A stretch of DNA of 64,000 bases from Hyphomicrobiales bacterium (GTDB lineage: Bacteria; Pseudomonadota; Alphaproteobacteria; Rhizobiales; Beijerinckiaceae): positions 1 to 64,000 of the forward strand of contig JAIXUP010000017.1 in assembly GCA_027483505.1 (NCBI GenBank), given 5' to 3'. The position numbers and the translations under genes are program-made. Of this stretch, positions 51,109-63,142 are shown in pieces; position 1 is the stretch's first letter, and every line of letters starts with the position of its first letter. The notes beneath the pieces are model-generated. The model searched no databases. It was not told the DNA's origin and saw only the letters and a list, made by a program, of their open reading frames with translations.

Positions 51109-51981
51109 ATGAAGTGGGATGACTATCGCCAGTCCGACAACCTCGAGGACCGGCGCAGCGGCGGGGGCTTTGCCGGCATGCCCGGCGGCCGCGGCGGGCT
51201 GGGCCTCGGCACGATGGTGGTGCTCGGCCTGATCGGCTACGCCCTGGGCATCGATCCGCGCCTGCTGATCGGCGGCGCCGAGATGCTGCAGGGCGCGCGC
51301 GCGCCGCAGCAGCAGACCCAGGCCGGCGGACGTCCCAGCGACGACATGGGACGCTTCGTCTCGGTCGTGCTGGCGCAGAACGAGGATGTCTGGGCCAAGG
51401 TCATGCCGCGCGACACCAACAGGGCCTACGAGCCGCCACGTCTGGTCCTGTTCCGCGGGGTCGACCGCTCCGGATGCGGCACGGCCCAGGCCGCGATGGG
51501 TCCGTTCTACTGTCCGGTCGACAAGCGTGTTTATCTCGACACATCGTTCTTCGACGAAATGAAGCGCAAGCTCGGCGGCGGCGGGGACTTCGCCTATGCC
51601 TATGTCGTGGCCCACGAGGTCGGGCACCACGTGCAGAACCTGCTGGGCATCCTGCCGCGCGTCGAACAGATGAAGCAGCGCGCTTCGGAGCGCGACGCCA
51701 ACGCCCTGTCGGTGCGGGTGGAATTGCAGGCTGACTGTTTCGCAGGCGTCTGGGCCTTCCATATCCAGCAGATGGGGCGGCTCGACCAGGGCGACATCGA
51801 GGAAGCGATGAACACCGCCTCGGCCATCGGGGACGACAAGCTGCAGAAGGCGGCACAGGGCTATGCCGTGCCGGACAGCTTCACCCATGGTTCGGCCGAA
51901 CAGCGGATGCGCTGGTTCATGTCCGGCTTCCGCTCGGGCACGATGAAAGCCTGCGACACGTTCTCGACGCGGAGCCTGTGA
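51109..51981 (+). CDS. neutral zinc metallopeptidase (YpfJ family)
   Basis: MKWDDYRQSDNLEDRR; AYVVAHEVGHHVQNLLGI. Confidence 0.92.
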   Translation: MKWDDYRQSDNLEDRRSGGGFAGMPGGRGGLGLGTMVVLGLIGYALGIDPRLLIGGAEMLQGARAPQQQTQAGGRPSDDMGRFVSVVLAQNEDVWAKVMPRDTNRAYEPPRLVLFRGVDRSGCGTAQAAMGPFYCPVDKRVYLDTSFFDEMKRKLGGGGDFAYAYVVAHEVGHHVQNLLGILPRVEQMKQRASERDANALSVRVELQADCFAGVWAFHIQQMGRLDQGDIEEAMNTASAIGDDKLQKAAQGYAVPDSFTHGSAEQRMRWFMSGFRSGTMKACDTFSTRSL

Positions 51982-51984
51982 ACC

Positions 51985-52545
51985 ATGTCGCGGATCGACG
52001 AGACGCGCCCCTTCATCGCAGTGGGCATCGCCATCCTGACCGTGTCCGACACGCGCAAGCTGGCGGATGACCGCTCCGGCTATGTGCTGTCAGAGCGCGT
52101 CACAGGGTCAGGCCACCGGCTGGCCGCGCGAGCCATCGTTCCGGACGACAAGGCGGCCATCCAGGCACAGGTCAAGGCCTGGGTGGCGGACCCTGCCATC
52201 GACGTCGTGATCACCACCGGCGGCACCGGATTCACCGGGCGCGACGTGACGCCCGATGCGCTGGAGCCTCTGTTCGACAAGCGGATGGATGGCTTTTCGT
52301 GGGTGTTTCACCAGATCTCCGCCGCCAAGATCGGCACCTCGACCATCCAGTCGCGTGCCACGGCCGGGCTGATCGGCACCACCTATGTCTTCTGCGTTCC
52401 CGGATCGCCCGGAGCCTGCAAGGATGCCTGGGACGGGATCCTGTCGCTGCAACTCGATTTCCGCCACAGGCCCTGCAACTTCGTCGAGATCATGCCGCGC
52501 CTCGACGAACATCTCAGGCGCGGAACCGGCAAGGTGTCGTCCTGA
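51985..52545 (+). CDS. moaB: molybdenum cofactor biosynthesis protein B
   Basis: ILTVSDTRKLADDRSGYVLSE, VITTGGTGFTGRDVTPDALEPLFDK. Confidence 0.93.
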   Translation: MSRIDETRPFIAVGIAILTVSDTRKLADDRSGYVLSERVTGSGHRLAARAIVPDDKAAIQAQVKAWVADPAIDVVITTGGTGFTGRDVTPDALEPLFDKRMDGFSWVFHQISAAKIGTSTIQSRATAGLIGTTYVFCVPGSPGACKDAWDGILSLQLDFRHRPCNFVEIMPRLDEHLRRGTGKVSS

Positions 52546-52555
52546 CGCGACCAGA

Positions 52556-53050
52556 TCAGCCGCCGAGGCGGCTGCGCGTGCTGTTGAGGATCACAGGGAT
52601 TCCGCCGCTCTGACCGTTGGAGACACGCTGGCGCGGCGCAATCAGTCCGGAGCGCAGCAGTTCACGGCCGAAGATCGTCGCCGCGCGCTCGTTCAAGCGC
52701 CCGAGCAGGCCGGCCGCAGGCAGAATGGCGGGACGCTGCCGTGCGGAGGTCTGATGCAACAGGTGGCGCTCGACCGCGCCGATCCAGCCATGGTCCGGGA
52801 TCTCTCCGGCATCCAGCAGCAGGACCCAGTCGCCGCGGGCAATGCACGCTGCCTCGCGCCATGGCTCGCGCGATGGAGTCAGTACCGTCGCCCCCATGGC
52901 GTCGGCGATCCGCTCGGTGGACGGCCGGTCCGGCCCAAGAATGACCACAGCATGGCTGATCAGGCCCTCGGCCACAGCAGGCACAAGCGCGGACAGGCTG
53001 AAGGCCAGCGCTTCAGGTGTTGATCTGGCATGAACAAGGGCGGTCAGCAT
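52556..53050 (-). CDS. glycosyltransferase-like protein (short)
   Basis: 164 aa MLTALVHARSTPEALAFSLSALVPAVAEGLISHAVVILGPDRPSTERIADAMGATVL...GDWVLLLDAGEIPDHGW. Confidence 0.68.
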   Translation of the reverse strand: MLTALVHARSTPEALAFSLSALVPAVAEGLISHAVVILGPDRPSTERIADAMGATVLTPSREPWREAACIARGDWVLLLDAGEIPDHGWIGAVERHLLHQTSARQRPAILPAAGLLGRLNERAATIFGRELLRSGLIAPRQRVSNGQSGGIPVILNSTRSRLGG

Positions 53051-53168
53051 GATCGTGCTTGTAGCGGTGACCGAACAGCGCGCAAAGCCCAGCTTTTGGG
53101 CAAGTCCACCCAGTCCAGGATCAGGCAGGCCCGATGGATCCTTGCATTTGTTCATGATTTGTTTACAA

Positions 53169-53183
53169 GAACAAAGATTGAAC
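53169..53183. promoter_or_regulatory. LexA-type SOS box (GAAC-N7-GAAC)
   Basis: gaac-aaagatt-gaac 17 nt upstream of the 53201 start; overlapping dyad tttgttc(53147-53153)...gaacaaa(53169-53175). Confidence 0.65.
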
Positions 53184-53200
53184 ATACAGGAGGTTCGCGG

Positions 53201-54385
53201 ATGCTGAGACCATCGAGGACCGAGCGCCCGGTTTCCGTTGCAAGGGGTCAGGACGCGGACGCCATCGTCGCTTCGCCGCGGGTCAAGGCCCGCGACCCGT
53301 CGGCGCTCGCCGGACACAGGCTCGATCCGGAGCGCCTGCGCGGGCGCGGCGCCACCCTCAACCCGGATGGCCGCTTCGACGCGCTGACACGGATCGAGGA
53401 GGATGACGGCTGGGGGTCGCTCGGCGAACTCCCCGTTTTCAAGACGGAGGTGACCGTCGAGAAGGCGCGCAGCATCATCACGCGCAACACTTCGCCCGAC
53501 ATTTCCTTCGACCGCTCCATCAATCCCTACAGGGGCTGCGAGCATGGCTGCGTGTATTGCTTCGCGCGGCCCAGCCATGCCTATCTGGGGCTGTCGCCGG
53601 GAGTGGACTTCGAGAGCAAGCTGACGGCGAAGCCCGATGCCGCCGTGCTTCTCGAGCGGGAGCTGTCGGCCGCCGGCTACACGGCCCGCACGATGGCCAT
53701 CGGCACGAACACGGACGCCTACCAGCCGGTCGAACGCAAGCTGAGGATCATGCGCGGGGTGCTGGAAGTGCTGGCGCGCTTTGATCACCCGGTCGGCATC
53801 GTCACCAAGTCGGCTCTGGTGCAGCGTGACATCGACATCCTGGCGCCAATGGCGGCGCGTGGCCTCGCCAAGGTCGCGATTTCGGTGACGACGCTCGACC
53901 CAAAGCTTGCCCGCACCATGGAGCCGCGCGCGGCCAGTCCGGCCAAACGGCTCGACACGATCCGCCGGCTCAGCGAAGCCGGCATTCCGGTCACCGTGCT
54001 GGTGGCGCCGATCATCCCGGCCGTGAATGATGCGGAAATCGAGCGCATTCTCGACGCGGCCTATGCCAGCGGCGCACGCGAGGCCGGCTATGTGCTGCTC
54101 AGGTTGCCGCTCGAGGTGAAGGATCTGGTGCGCGACTGGCTGATGACCCACTATCCCGACAAGCTGAGGCATGTGATGTCGCTGGTGCAGTCGACACGCG
54201 GCGGCAAGGACTATGACTCCGCCTGGGGCCAGCGGCAGGTCGGGTCGGGGCCCTATGCCTGGATGGTCGGGCGGCGTTTCGAACTCGCCGCCGAGCGGAC
54301 GGGCTTCAACAAGACGCGGCTGAAACTGAGGACCGACCTGTTCCACCGTCCCCATTCCGGGCCAGAGCAGCTCAGCCTGCTCTGA
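53201..54385 (+). CDS. PA0069-family radical SAM protein (COG1533/SplB-like)
   Basis: [36 protein letters not shown] CxxxCxxC motif. Confidence 0.9.
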   Translation: MLRPSRTERPVSVARGQDADAIVASPRVKARDPSALAGHRLDPERLRGRGATLNPDGRFDALTRIEEDDGWGSLGELPVFKTEVTVEKARSIITRNTSPDISFDRSINPYRGCEHGCVYCFARPSHAYLGLSPGVDFESKLTAKPDAAVLLERELSAAGYTARTMAIGTNTDAYQPVERKLRIMRGVLEVLARFDHPVGIVTKSALVQRDIDILAPMAARGLAKVAISVTTLDPKLARTMEPRAASPAKRLDTIRRLSEAGIPVTVLVAPIIPAVNDAEIERILDAAYASGAREAGYVLLRLPLEVKDLVRDWLMTHYPDKLRHVMSLVQSTRGGKDYDSAWGQRQVGSGPYAWMVGRRFELAAERTGFNKTRLKLRTDLFHRPHSGPEQLSLL

Positions 54386-54408
54386 CGGGCGCAGACGATC
54401 GATCGCGC

Positions 54409-55029
54409 TTGACGCGAGCGGCGATGGCGGCGACAGCAGCCGCCATGACGGGCTCATCTGCAATCATTGCCGGTGTCGATGAAGTCGGACGCGGGCCGCT
54501 GGCCGGGCCGGTGGTGACCGCCGCAGTGATTCTTGACCCAAGCGACGTGCCCGACGGGCTGGCGGATTCGAAAACCCTCTCCGCCGCCCGCCGTGAGGCG
54601 CTGTTCGAGAGCATTGTCGCCCGCGCGCGCAGCGTCAGTCTCGCCAGCGCCAGCGCTGCGGAGATTGATTCCGTCAACATCCGCGCCGCGACGCTGGCCT
54701 GCATGGCCCGGTCAGTGCGCGGGCTGAGCCTGACGCCGGAGCTTGTGCTCGTCGATGGCCGCGATGTGATCGCCGTTCCGATGCGCTGCCGCGCGATCAT
54801 CCGTGGCGACAGCAGCGAGGCTGCGATTGCGGCGGCGTCGATCGTGGCGAAGGTGGTGCGCGACCGCATGATGGCGCGGCTGCACCGGGCCTTTCCGGCC
54901 TATGGCTTCGCCGGCCACGCCGGCTACGGAACCGCGCAGCATCGCGCCGCGATCGAGGCGCATGGACCTTGCGGCCTGCACCGCTACAGCTTCGCCCCGA
55001 TCAAGGGCCGCTGGCAGCGCAGCCCCTGA
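54409..55029 (+). CDS. rnhB: ribonuclease HII
   Basis: [48 protein letters not shown]. Confidence 0.95.
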   Translation: MTRAAMAATAAAMTGSSAIIAGVDEVGRGPLAGPVVTAAVILDPSDVPDGLADSKTLSAARREALFESIVARARSVSLASASAAEIDSVNIRAATLACMARSVRGLSLTPELVLVDGRDVIAVPMRCRAIIRGDSSEAAIAAASIVAKVVRDRMMARLHRAFPAYGFAGHAGYGTAQHRAAIEAHGPCGLHRYSFAPIKGRWQRSP

Positions 55030-56334
<1,305 letters not shown>

Positions 56335-56444
56335 GGGCTGTCGCCGCACGCCAATGTGTGGCTGTTCCGTCCCGATCCGCGGCATTCCCGCTTGCCTTTC
56401 TCGCCGGGACGGGTTTTCAGGGGACGTGAAGGACACGCCCTGCA

Positions 56445-58787
56445 ATGCCCGATTTGCTGCTTGAACTGTTTTCCGAGGAAATCCCCGCGCGCATGCAGCG
56501 CAAGGCGGCGGAGGATCTGCAAAAGCTCGTCACCGACGCGCTGGTCGAGCGCGGCTTTGTCTATGAGGGCGCCCGCGCCTTCGCCACGCCACGGCGGCTG
56601 GCGCTGCACGTGGCCGGCCTGCCGGCCAAGGGTCGCGATGTCCGCGAGGAGCGCAAGGGCCCGCGCGTCGGCTCGCCCGAAGCCGCCATCCAGGGCTTCC
56701 TCAAGGCCGCCGGCCTCGCCTCGATCGATCAGGCCAGCATCCAGAACGACCCGAAGAAGGGCGATTCCTACGTCGCCTTCATCAACAGGCCCGGCCGGCT
56801 GACCGCTGAGGTGATTGCCGAGATCGTGCCGTCCGTGATCCGCAGCTTTCCCTGGCCCAAGAGCCAGCGCTGGGGCGTGAAGTCGTCCCCGGTCGATTCG
56901 GCCTTCACACGTGACGGCAAGGGCCCTAACGCCCTGCGCTGGGTGCGCCCGCTGCACAGCATCATCTGCACCTTCGGACCCGAAACCGAGGAGCCGGAGG
57001 TGATCGCTTTTGAGGTCGACGGAATCAGATCGGGTGACACCACGCTGGGCCACCGCTTCCTGTCCGATGGCCAGCCGATCCGTGTCAGGCGGCTTGAGGA
57101 CTACATCGCCAGGCTTGAAGCAGCCCATGTCATCCTCGATGCCGAGCGGCGCAAGGCCATCATCCTGAACGAGGCGAAGAACCTCGCCTTCGCGCAGGGG
57201 CTGGAACTGATCGAGGATGAGGGGCTGCTCAACGAGGTGGCCGGGCTGGTCGAATGGCCGACCGTCCTGATGGGCTCTTTCGACGAGGCCTTTCTCGCCA
57301 TTCCCGGCGAGGTGATCCGCGCCACGATCCGGGCGAACCAGAAGTGCTTCGTGCTGCGCGACGCGGGCGGCAAGCTCGCCAACCGCTTCCTGCTGACCAC
57401 CAACCAGCTTGCGCCCGATGGCGGCAAGGCAATCATCGCCGGCAATGAGCGTGTGGTGCGCGCGCGCCTCTCCGACGCGCTGCATTTCTGGAAGACAGAC
57501 CAGCGCCCGCTCCCGGATGTGGAGGCGCTTCAGGCAAGCGCCGACAAGCTCGGGCTCGATCTCGCCAAGCCACTCGACCAGCGCATGGCGCGCCTCGACC
57601 ATCTCGGCGTGGTCTTTCACGAGAAGCTGGGCACGCAGGGCGAGCGGGTGCAACGCATCGCGGCGCTGGCGCGTGAACTGGCCAAGGCCACCGGCGCGGA
57701 CCCCGAACTCTGCGCCCGCGCCGCCGTGCTGGCCAAGGCCGATCTGCAGACCGAAGTGGTCGGCGAATTCCCCGAGCTGCAAGGCTTCATGGGCCGGCGC
57801 TACGCCGAACTGCAGGGCGAGCACCCAAGCGTGTGCGCCGCGATCGAGGATCATTACAAGCCGCTCGGGCCCTCAGACCGCGTGCCGACCGACAAGGTGG
57901 CGATCACAGTGGCGCTGGCCGACAAGCTCGACGCGCTGGTGGGCTTTTGGGCCATCGACGAGAAGCCCACGGGCAGCAAGGACCCCTATGCGCTGCGGCG
58001 CGCGGCGCTGGGGGTGATTAGGCTGGTGGTGGAGAATGGGGTTAGGTTGGGGCTCAGAAGAGTCTTGTTCTCCTGCATCTTTGCCAGAGAATTTGGACCG
58101 TTTGCCCTCACACCGGCAGGTAAATTGCGGTTTTGGTGCGATTTGTTCGCGCGCACCGATGAACTTGGGCCGCTATTTATCAATCACTTGAATGAGTATA
58201 GGATTCCAGTTCCTGCATGGTCCGACCCCCTTTGGCAATTGCAGATTGGGCGGACTACCGACCTCCTCGCCTTCTTCCACGAGCGCCTCAAGGGCAGCCT
58301 GCGCGATGCCGGGGCCCGGCATGATCTGGTCGATGCCGTGATCGGGGCCGGCGGCAGCAACGATGATCTTTTGCTCATCACCCGCCGCGTCGAGGCGCTG
58401 ACGGCGTTTCTCGCCACCGAGGATGGCGCCAACCTGCTGGCCGGGACCAAGCGCGCCGCCAACATCCTGAAAGCCGAGGAGAAGAAGGATGGCGAGGGGG
58501 CATTTGCCGGTGAGGCCGACCCGGCGCTGCTCAGTGACCCGGCCGAGAAGGCGCTGCATGCCGCGCTGCTGACGGCGCTGCCTGCTGCCGCCAGGGCCGC
58601 CAAAGCCGAGGACTTCGCCGGCGCGATGGCCGCGCTCGCCGCGCTGCGTCAGCCGGTCGATGCCTTCTTTGGCGCGGTGATGGTCAACGCGCCAGACCCA
58701 GCCATCCGCGCCAACCGGCTGAAGCTGCTGAACGCCCTGCGCGCTGCCACGCTCAGCGTTGCGGATTTCGGCAAGATTGCGGGCTGA
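56445..58787 (+). CDS. glyS: glycine--tRNA ligase beta subunit
   Basis: [18 protein letters not shown]; full 780-aa [24 protein letters not shown]. Confidence 0.95.
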   Translation: MPDLLLELFSEEIPARMQRKAAEDLQKLVTDALVERGFVYEGARAFATPRRLALHVAGLPAKGRDVREERKGPRVGSPEAAIQGFLKAAGLASIDQASIQNDPKKGDSYVAFINRPGRLTAEVIAEIVPSVIRSFPWPKSQRWGVKSSPVDSAFTRDGKGPNALRWVRPLHSIICTFGPETEEPEVIAFEVDGIRSGDTTLGHRFLSDGQPIRVRRLEDYIARLEAAHVILDAERRKAIILNEAKNLAFAQGLELIEDEGLLNEVAGLVEWPTVLMGSFDEAFLAIPGEVIRATIRANQKCFVLRDAGGKLANRFLLTTNQLAPDGGKAIIAGNERVVRARLSDALHFWKTDQRPLPDVEALQASADKLGLDLAKPLDQRMARLDHLGVVFHEKLGTQGERVQRIAALARELAKATGADPELCARAAVLAKADLQTEVVGEFPELQGFMGRRYAELQGEHPSVCAAIEDHYKPLGPSDRVPTDKVAITVALADKLDALVGFWAIDEKPTGSKDPYALRRAALGVIRLVVENGVRLGLRRVLFSCIFAREFGPFALTPAGKLRFWCDLFARTDELGPLFINHLNEYRIPVPAWSDPLWQLQIGRTTDLLAFFHERLKGSLRDAGARHDLVDAVIGAGGSNDDLLLITRRVEALTAFLATEDGANLLAGTKRAANILKAEEKKDGEGAFAGEADPALLSDPAEKALHAALLTALPAAARAAKAEDFAGAMAALAALRQPVDAFFGAVMVNAPDPAIRANRLKLLNALRAATLSVADFGKIAG

Positions 58788-58802
58788 CCGCAGCTTCGGG
58801 AG

Positions 58803-59480
58803 CTAGCCGACGGCGTTCAGGTCGCGCACCGTGGCGACCGGATCAAGACCGGCATATTCGTGCGGCAGGCCGGTGCGGTTGACCCAGATGGCCCGCGCGC
58901 CGAAGGCGACGGCCCCGGCCACGTCCCAGCGATTGGACGAGACCAGCAGCACATCGGCTGGCGCCACGCCGAAATGGCTGCAGACCATCTGGTAGGCCGC
59001 CGGGGCTGTCTTGAAGACGCCCACCGCATCGACGGAGAAGACCGCATCGAGCACGTCCCCGAGCCCGGCGGAGGCGACCGCATCGGCCAGCATGCCCGGC
59101 TCGCCATTGGAGAGAATGCAGGTTGCATGGCCGGCGGCTTTCAGGCGGCCGAGCAGCTCCCGCGCGTCCGGATAGGCCGACAAGGTGCGGTAGGCCGCAA
59201 GAAGATCCGGGCGCAAGGCCGGATCAACCGCGGGAAAGCCGGCGAAGGCATAATCCAGTGCTTCCTGTGTCAGCTGCCAGAAATCGCGATACTGCCCGGC
59301 CAGCGACAGGATCCAGCTGTATTCCAGCTGCTTTTGCCGCCAGAGCGCGGAGAAGGCCGCAGCATCGGGGCCGATGCGCGGTCCGATCCGGCCCACCGCG
59401 GAATGGACGTCGAACAGCGTGCCATAGGCGTCAAAGGCGACGACTTTCGGCTGGTGCAACAGCGTGAGCAGGGCGGTCAC
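58803..59480 (-). CDS. haloacid dehalogenase type II (HAD superfamily)
   Basis: VVAFDAYGTLFDVHSAV; LSNGEPGMLADAV; VSSNRWDVAGAVAFGARAIWVNR. Confidence 0.93.
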   Translation of the reverse strand: MTALLTLLHQPKVVAFDAYGTLFDVHSAVGRIGPRIGPDAAAFSALWRQKQLEYSWILSLAGQYRDFWQLTQEALDYAFAGFPAVDPALRPDLLAAYRTLSAYPDARELLGRLKAAGHATCILSNGEPGMLADAVASAGLGDVLDAVFSVDAVGVFKTAPAAYQMVCSHFGVAPADVLLVSSNRWDVAGAVAFGARAIWVNRTGLPHEYAGLDPVATVRDLNAVG

Positions 59481-59507
59481 GCCGTCATGCCAGCTGCGGC
59501 GACGGCA

Positions 59508-60065
59508 TCAGGCCGCGCCCTTGTCGGCAACGTCCCTGGCGTCCTGCGCCTTGACCTTGCCCTTGCCATAGGTGCTTTCCGCCGTCCACTTGTCGGTCAG
59601 GGCCATCAGCAGGCCCGAGACCACGAACAGCATGTGGATGCCGACGAGCCACATCAGCTCGCGGTCCGAGATGTTCTTGACGTTCATGAAGGCCTTCAGC
59701 ACCTGAATCGCCGAAATCGCCACGATCGAGGACACCAGCTTGAGCTTGAGGCCGGTGAAGTCGATCTTGCCCATCCATTCGGGCCAGTCCTTGTGGTCAT
59801 CCGCCTCGATCTTGGAGACGAAGTTCTCGTAGCCCGAGAAGATCACGATGATGATCAGCGAGCCGGTCAGCGTCAGGTCGACCAGCGCCAGCACGCCCAG
59901 GATGATCTGCGACTCGGACGCGGTCCAGGCCGTGAGGATGAAATGCACCGTCTCCTGCGCGCCCTTGAGCAGCAGCGCGCCGAGCGCGATCACCAGCATC
60001 ACGTAGAAGGGGGCCAGCAGCCAGCGGCTGCCAAACAGGAACTTCTCCAGATATTTCTCGATCAT
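59508..60065 (-). CDS. YqhA/UPF0114 family membrane protein (TIGR00645)
   Basis: MIEKYLEKFLFGSRWLLAPFYVMLVIALGALLLKG. Confidence 0.9.
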   Translation of the reverse strand: MIEKYLEKFLFGSRWLLAPFYVMLVIALGALLLKGAQETVHFILTAWTASESQIILGVLALVDLTLTGSLIIIVIFSGYENFVSKIEADDHKDWPEWMGKIDFTGLKLKLVSSIVAISAIQVLKAFMNVKNISDRELMWLVGIHMLFVVSGLLMALTDKWTAESTYGKGKVKAQDARDVADKGAA

Positions 60066-60166
60066 GCGGCAACCATTGTCAGCAGGGCTGGGCTTGCCCG
60101 CTTCTCGCATCACAGCCGCCGCGCGGCAAGAGCGGGCTTGTCGCGCGGCGTGGATTCCACGGGACT

Positions 60167-60823
60167 TCAGGCGCTGACGCCCGTGCCGATCTGGCAGGCG
60201 ACGCCGGTGCCGCCAAGGCCGCAATATCCGGACGGGTTCTTGGCCAGATATTGCTGATGGTAGGCCTCGGCGAAGTAGAAGGGCGGCGCGTCGATGATCT
60301 CGGTGGTGATCGCGTCCATGCCCTTTGCCGTGAGAGCCGCGCCATAGACGGATCTTGACGCCTCTGCCGCTGCCTTCTGCTCGGGCGAGAAGGCATAGAT
60401 GCCGGAGCGGTATTGCGTGCCGACATCATTGCCCTGCCGCATGCCCTGCGTCGGGTTGTGGTTCTCCCAGAAGGTCTTGAGCAGCGCGGCATAGCTGAGC
60501 TTCGCCGGATCGAACACGACCAGCACGACCTCGTTGTGCCCCGTCATGCCCGAGCAGGTTTCCTCATAGGTCGGATTGGGCGTGTGCCCACCCGCATAGC
60601 CGACGGCCGTGATCCAGATGCCGTTCTCGAGCTGCCAGAACTTGCGCTCGGCGCCCCAGAAGCAGCCGAGACCGAACAGGGCCATCTCCAGCCCTTCGGG
60701 ATAGGGGCCCTTGAGCTTGCGGCCGTTGATGAAATGGGTCTCCGCCGTCGGGATCGGGTTCGGCCGTCCCGGCAGGGCGGCCTGGGGGGACGGCATCTCT
60801 GCCTTCTTGCGCATGAAGAACAT
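60167..60823 (-). CDS. msrA: peptide-methionine (S)-S-oxide reductase
   Basis: [15 protein letters not shown] (GCFWG), [27 protein letters not shown]. Confidence 0.96.
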   Translation of the reverse strand: MFFMRKKAEMPSPQAALPGRPNPIPTAETHFINGRKLKGPYPEGLEMALFGLGCFWGAERKFWQLENGIWITAVGYAGGHTPNPTYEETCSGMTGHNEVVLVVFDPAKLSYAALLKTFWENHNPTQGMRQGNDVGTQYRSGIYAFSPEQKAAAEASRSVYGAALTAKGMDAITTEIIDAPPFYFAEAYHQQYLAKNPSGYCGLGGTGVACQIGTGVSA

Positions 60824-60895
60824 GGGGCACTCCTTGTTGCAGACCTCATTTCGGCATGTAGGCAGCAGGCGTTACAGACGTGAGCCCTGCCGCGA

Positions 60896-61219
60896 TCAGT
60901 TTCGCGTGACATACCCGATGACGGCCGGCGCACGTCGGCCGATGCGGTAGCAGACCAGTCCAAGCCCGAGCAGCGTCAGCGAGGTCGGCAGCAGGAACAG
61001 GTTGGACAGGACAGGGTCCCAGAGCAGCGGATGGATGTTCCGCTCCACGGCAGGCTGCAGTTGCAGAAAGCGGTCTCCGAACAGGCGAAACGCCGTGCCG
61101 CCGATGCGGGCGTAGTCCAGCATCGAATTGGCCAGCGAGCGCGCCGCATCCATGACCGCGCCAACGAAGCCCGCAGCCAGAAGCAGAAAGGCGATGAAAC
61201 GAAACAGGCCCTTGATCAC
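60896..61219 (-). CDS. small membrane protein (hypothetical)
   Basis: VIKGLFRFIAFLLLAAGFVGAVMDAARSLAN...NLFLLPTSLTLLGLGLVCYRIGRR; two TM segments; GTG start. Confidence 0.78.
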   Translation of the reverse strand: MIKGLFRFIAFLLLAAGFVGAVMDAARSLANSMLDYARIGGTAFRLFGDRFLQLQPAVERNIHPLLWDPVLSNLFLLPTSLTLLGLGLVCYRIGRRAPAVIGYVTRN

Positions 61220-61454
61220 ATCACAGTCTCCTGCCCCCGATGTGCGCCGCGACCCGGGCCGATGCAAGAGGCTGACGCGCGACAAAGTGCAAAGCCCTGC
61301 ATGCCTGGGGTGATTTTTGCGCGCGCGGAATGCTCAGCGCACTTGCAATCAGGCGCGCGGGCAGTCATAGCGCGTGGCGACGCTGAGCCGACAAGACAGG
61401 GTGAAAGCCCTGCCCGCCGATCAGCGCTCCTGCGTGCGCCATGGCGCGCGTTGC

Positions 61455-61544
61455 GGACAGGTGGCCGAGTGGTTGAAGGCGCACGCCTGGAAAGTGTGTA
61501 TAGGGGCAACTCTATCGCGGGTTCGAATCCCGCCCTGTCCGCCA
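61455..61544 (+). tRNA. tRNA-Ser (anticodon GGA)
   Basis: ggacagg acceptor pairs with cctgtcc; tggccgagtggttgaaggc D-arm; anticodon loop ctGGAaa; long variable arm; gggttcgaatccc T-arm; encoded CCA. Confidence 0.96.
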
Positions 61545-61746
61545 TATCATTCAAATTAAATAACTGATTTTATTTATTTTTTCCTCTTTATTTCCTGTGT
61601 TCGTGTAAGTCGCCCCACAACCTGCCCCACAAACGGTTGCCAGTTGATACCGACCTTCACGCCTAGCCTCTTGTGATTTCATCGCCGGCGTTTGACCTTG
61701 TTCACAGCCATTCATGCTGTTCCCATCGCAGGGGCTGAGCAAGCGT

Positions 61747-62541
61747 ATGTCAGATGCCCAAGAACCCTTGATGCCTAATGCCTACGTGCGGCCCGATCCC
61801 GACGCTTTCAAGGTCGAGTTCGTTGTCGACCTAGATGCAGCTGGCGAGCCTGTTCTGAGCGCCATGGCGGAAGCGCTCGACGATGGCGGGGCCAAGTATT
61901 TGACCGCCGGCAACCTGCATCGCTATGACCAGATGTATGAGGCAAGCAACCGCGTAGCCAACGCATTTGCCGACTACGCGGCGGCGGTCGCGTTTGGGCT
62001 TCGCCCGGTTGATTTCCGGACACGGTTGAAACAGCACCACGAGGCCCTTCAGGACGCCATCGATTTTCTGTCCGAGCCATTCATTAAGGAGGCGCTGGCA
62101 GGGCAGATGCAGAGCACGCAGTTGCCAGACGGCGCATTCTGGACCGAGAGCGACGGCCGTGATTGGGCAGACGGGTATCTGTTTATAGATGTAACCAAAG
62201 AGCGACTGGCCGCAGTTGCCTCGATGTTGCCAGCTATCGTGGCGGCAAACCAATCTGCCGGACGTGATAAGGACCGGCCTTTGAACGCTTTGGCTCGCGC
62301 GCTGGCTGAAGTCTATGTGTCTGCCACCGGCAAAGAGCCGACAAGGACCGGGGAGGGAGGCAACGCTCAGCCGACGCCCTTTGAGCGGTTCATGTCCGCC
62401 TGCTACGCCCACTACTCCGAAGTTATCGCTGCCGCAAACCGAAGCGCCGCCCCGGGCGACCGGTTGCCGTTGCTGACGCAAAGCCCCGGGGCGATGGTTC
62501 AGAAGGTCATCAACGAACGAAAGTCGGGCAAAAAGGGCTGA
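61747..62541 (+). CDS. hypothetical protein of putative element
   Basis: MSDAQEPLMPNAYVRPDPDAFKVEFVVDLDAAGEPVLSAMAEALDDGG...; long ORF in element region. Confidence 0.6.
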   Translation: MSDAQEPLMPNAYVRPDPDAFKVEFVVDLDAAGEPVLSAMAEALDDGGAKYLTAGNLHRYDQMYEASNRVANAFADYAAAVAFGLRPVDFRTRLKQHHEALQDAIDFLSEPFIKEALAGQMQSTQLPDGAFWTESDGRDWADGYLFIDVTKERLAAVASMLPAIVAANQSAGRDKDRPLNALARALAEVYVSATGKEPTRTGEGGNAQPTPFERFMSACYAHYSEVIAAANRSAAPGDRLPLLTQSPGAMVQKVINERKSGKKG

Positions 62542-62630
62542 CTTCGCTTCGCTATATCCGGCAGGCGTATTCGCTCAGGTTCAAGCGGATCGCCGGGGAT
62601 GGTCTCCGGCACCCAAGCTGAGGACCAGCA

Positions 62631-62846
62631 ATGCCGCCTATCCCGAACGAACAGACCAGCCCCTACTCCCTCGCCATCTCCGAAGTCTCGCGCCGCACTG
62701 GAATCGGCCGCACATCCATCTTTGAGGCCATCCGGCAAGGCCGGTTGCGGGCCGTCAAGGCTGGCTCGCGGACGCTGATCCGGACGGAGGACTTGCGCGC
62801 CTTCCTCGACAGCCTGCCCGAAGCCCGCGCCGGGAAGAGCGCGTGA
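62631..62846 (+). CDS. helix-turn-helix/excisionase-family DNA-binding protein
   Basis: LAISEVSRRTGIGRTSIFEAIRQGRLRAVKAGSRTLIRTEDLRAFLDSLP. Confidence 0.85.
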   Translation: MPPIPNEQTSPYSLAISEVSRRTGIGRTSIFEAIRQGRLRAVKAGSRTLIRTEDLRAFLDSLPEARAGKSA

Positions 62847-62944
62847 GCCCATGCAACCGGCCGAAAAGAGAAACGGCCCAGCACGACGCGCCAACGTCCT
62901 GCCGGGCCAAGAACGACAATCCCCCTGCAAAAGGAAATCATCTG

Positions 62945-63142
62945 ATGAATGAATACTCCACTCCCCAGCGCAAGCGCAAACGGCATCGCACACACCCAGC
63001 CCAGCTTGACCTTTTCCGGGATGCGCTAACCCCGGCCATCTACGAGCCCGCCGTGCATGTCCTGTCACACCGCGCCCGGCTTCCCCTTCACATGGCGGCG
63101 GTTTTCGCCAGCCTCAACCGTCTCGGAGGCCAGCATGGCTAA
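62945..63142 (+). CDS. small hypothetical protein
   Basis: MNEYSTPQRKRKRHRTHPAQLDLFRDALTPAIYEPAVHVLSHRARLPLHMAAVFASLNRLGGQHG; overlaps next start. Confidence 0.5.
   Translation: MNEYSTPQRKRKRHRTHPAQLDLFRDALTPAIYEPAVHVLSHRARLPLHMAAVFASLNRLGGQHG

Noticed and set aside
52556-54463. 635-aa minus-strand ORF spanning the radical SAM gene
   Set aside because: Only 52556..53050 looks protein-like; the rest is antisense shadow of 53201..54385
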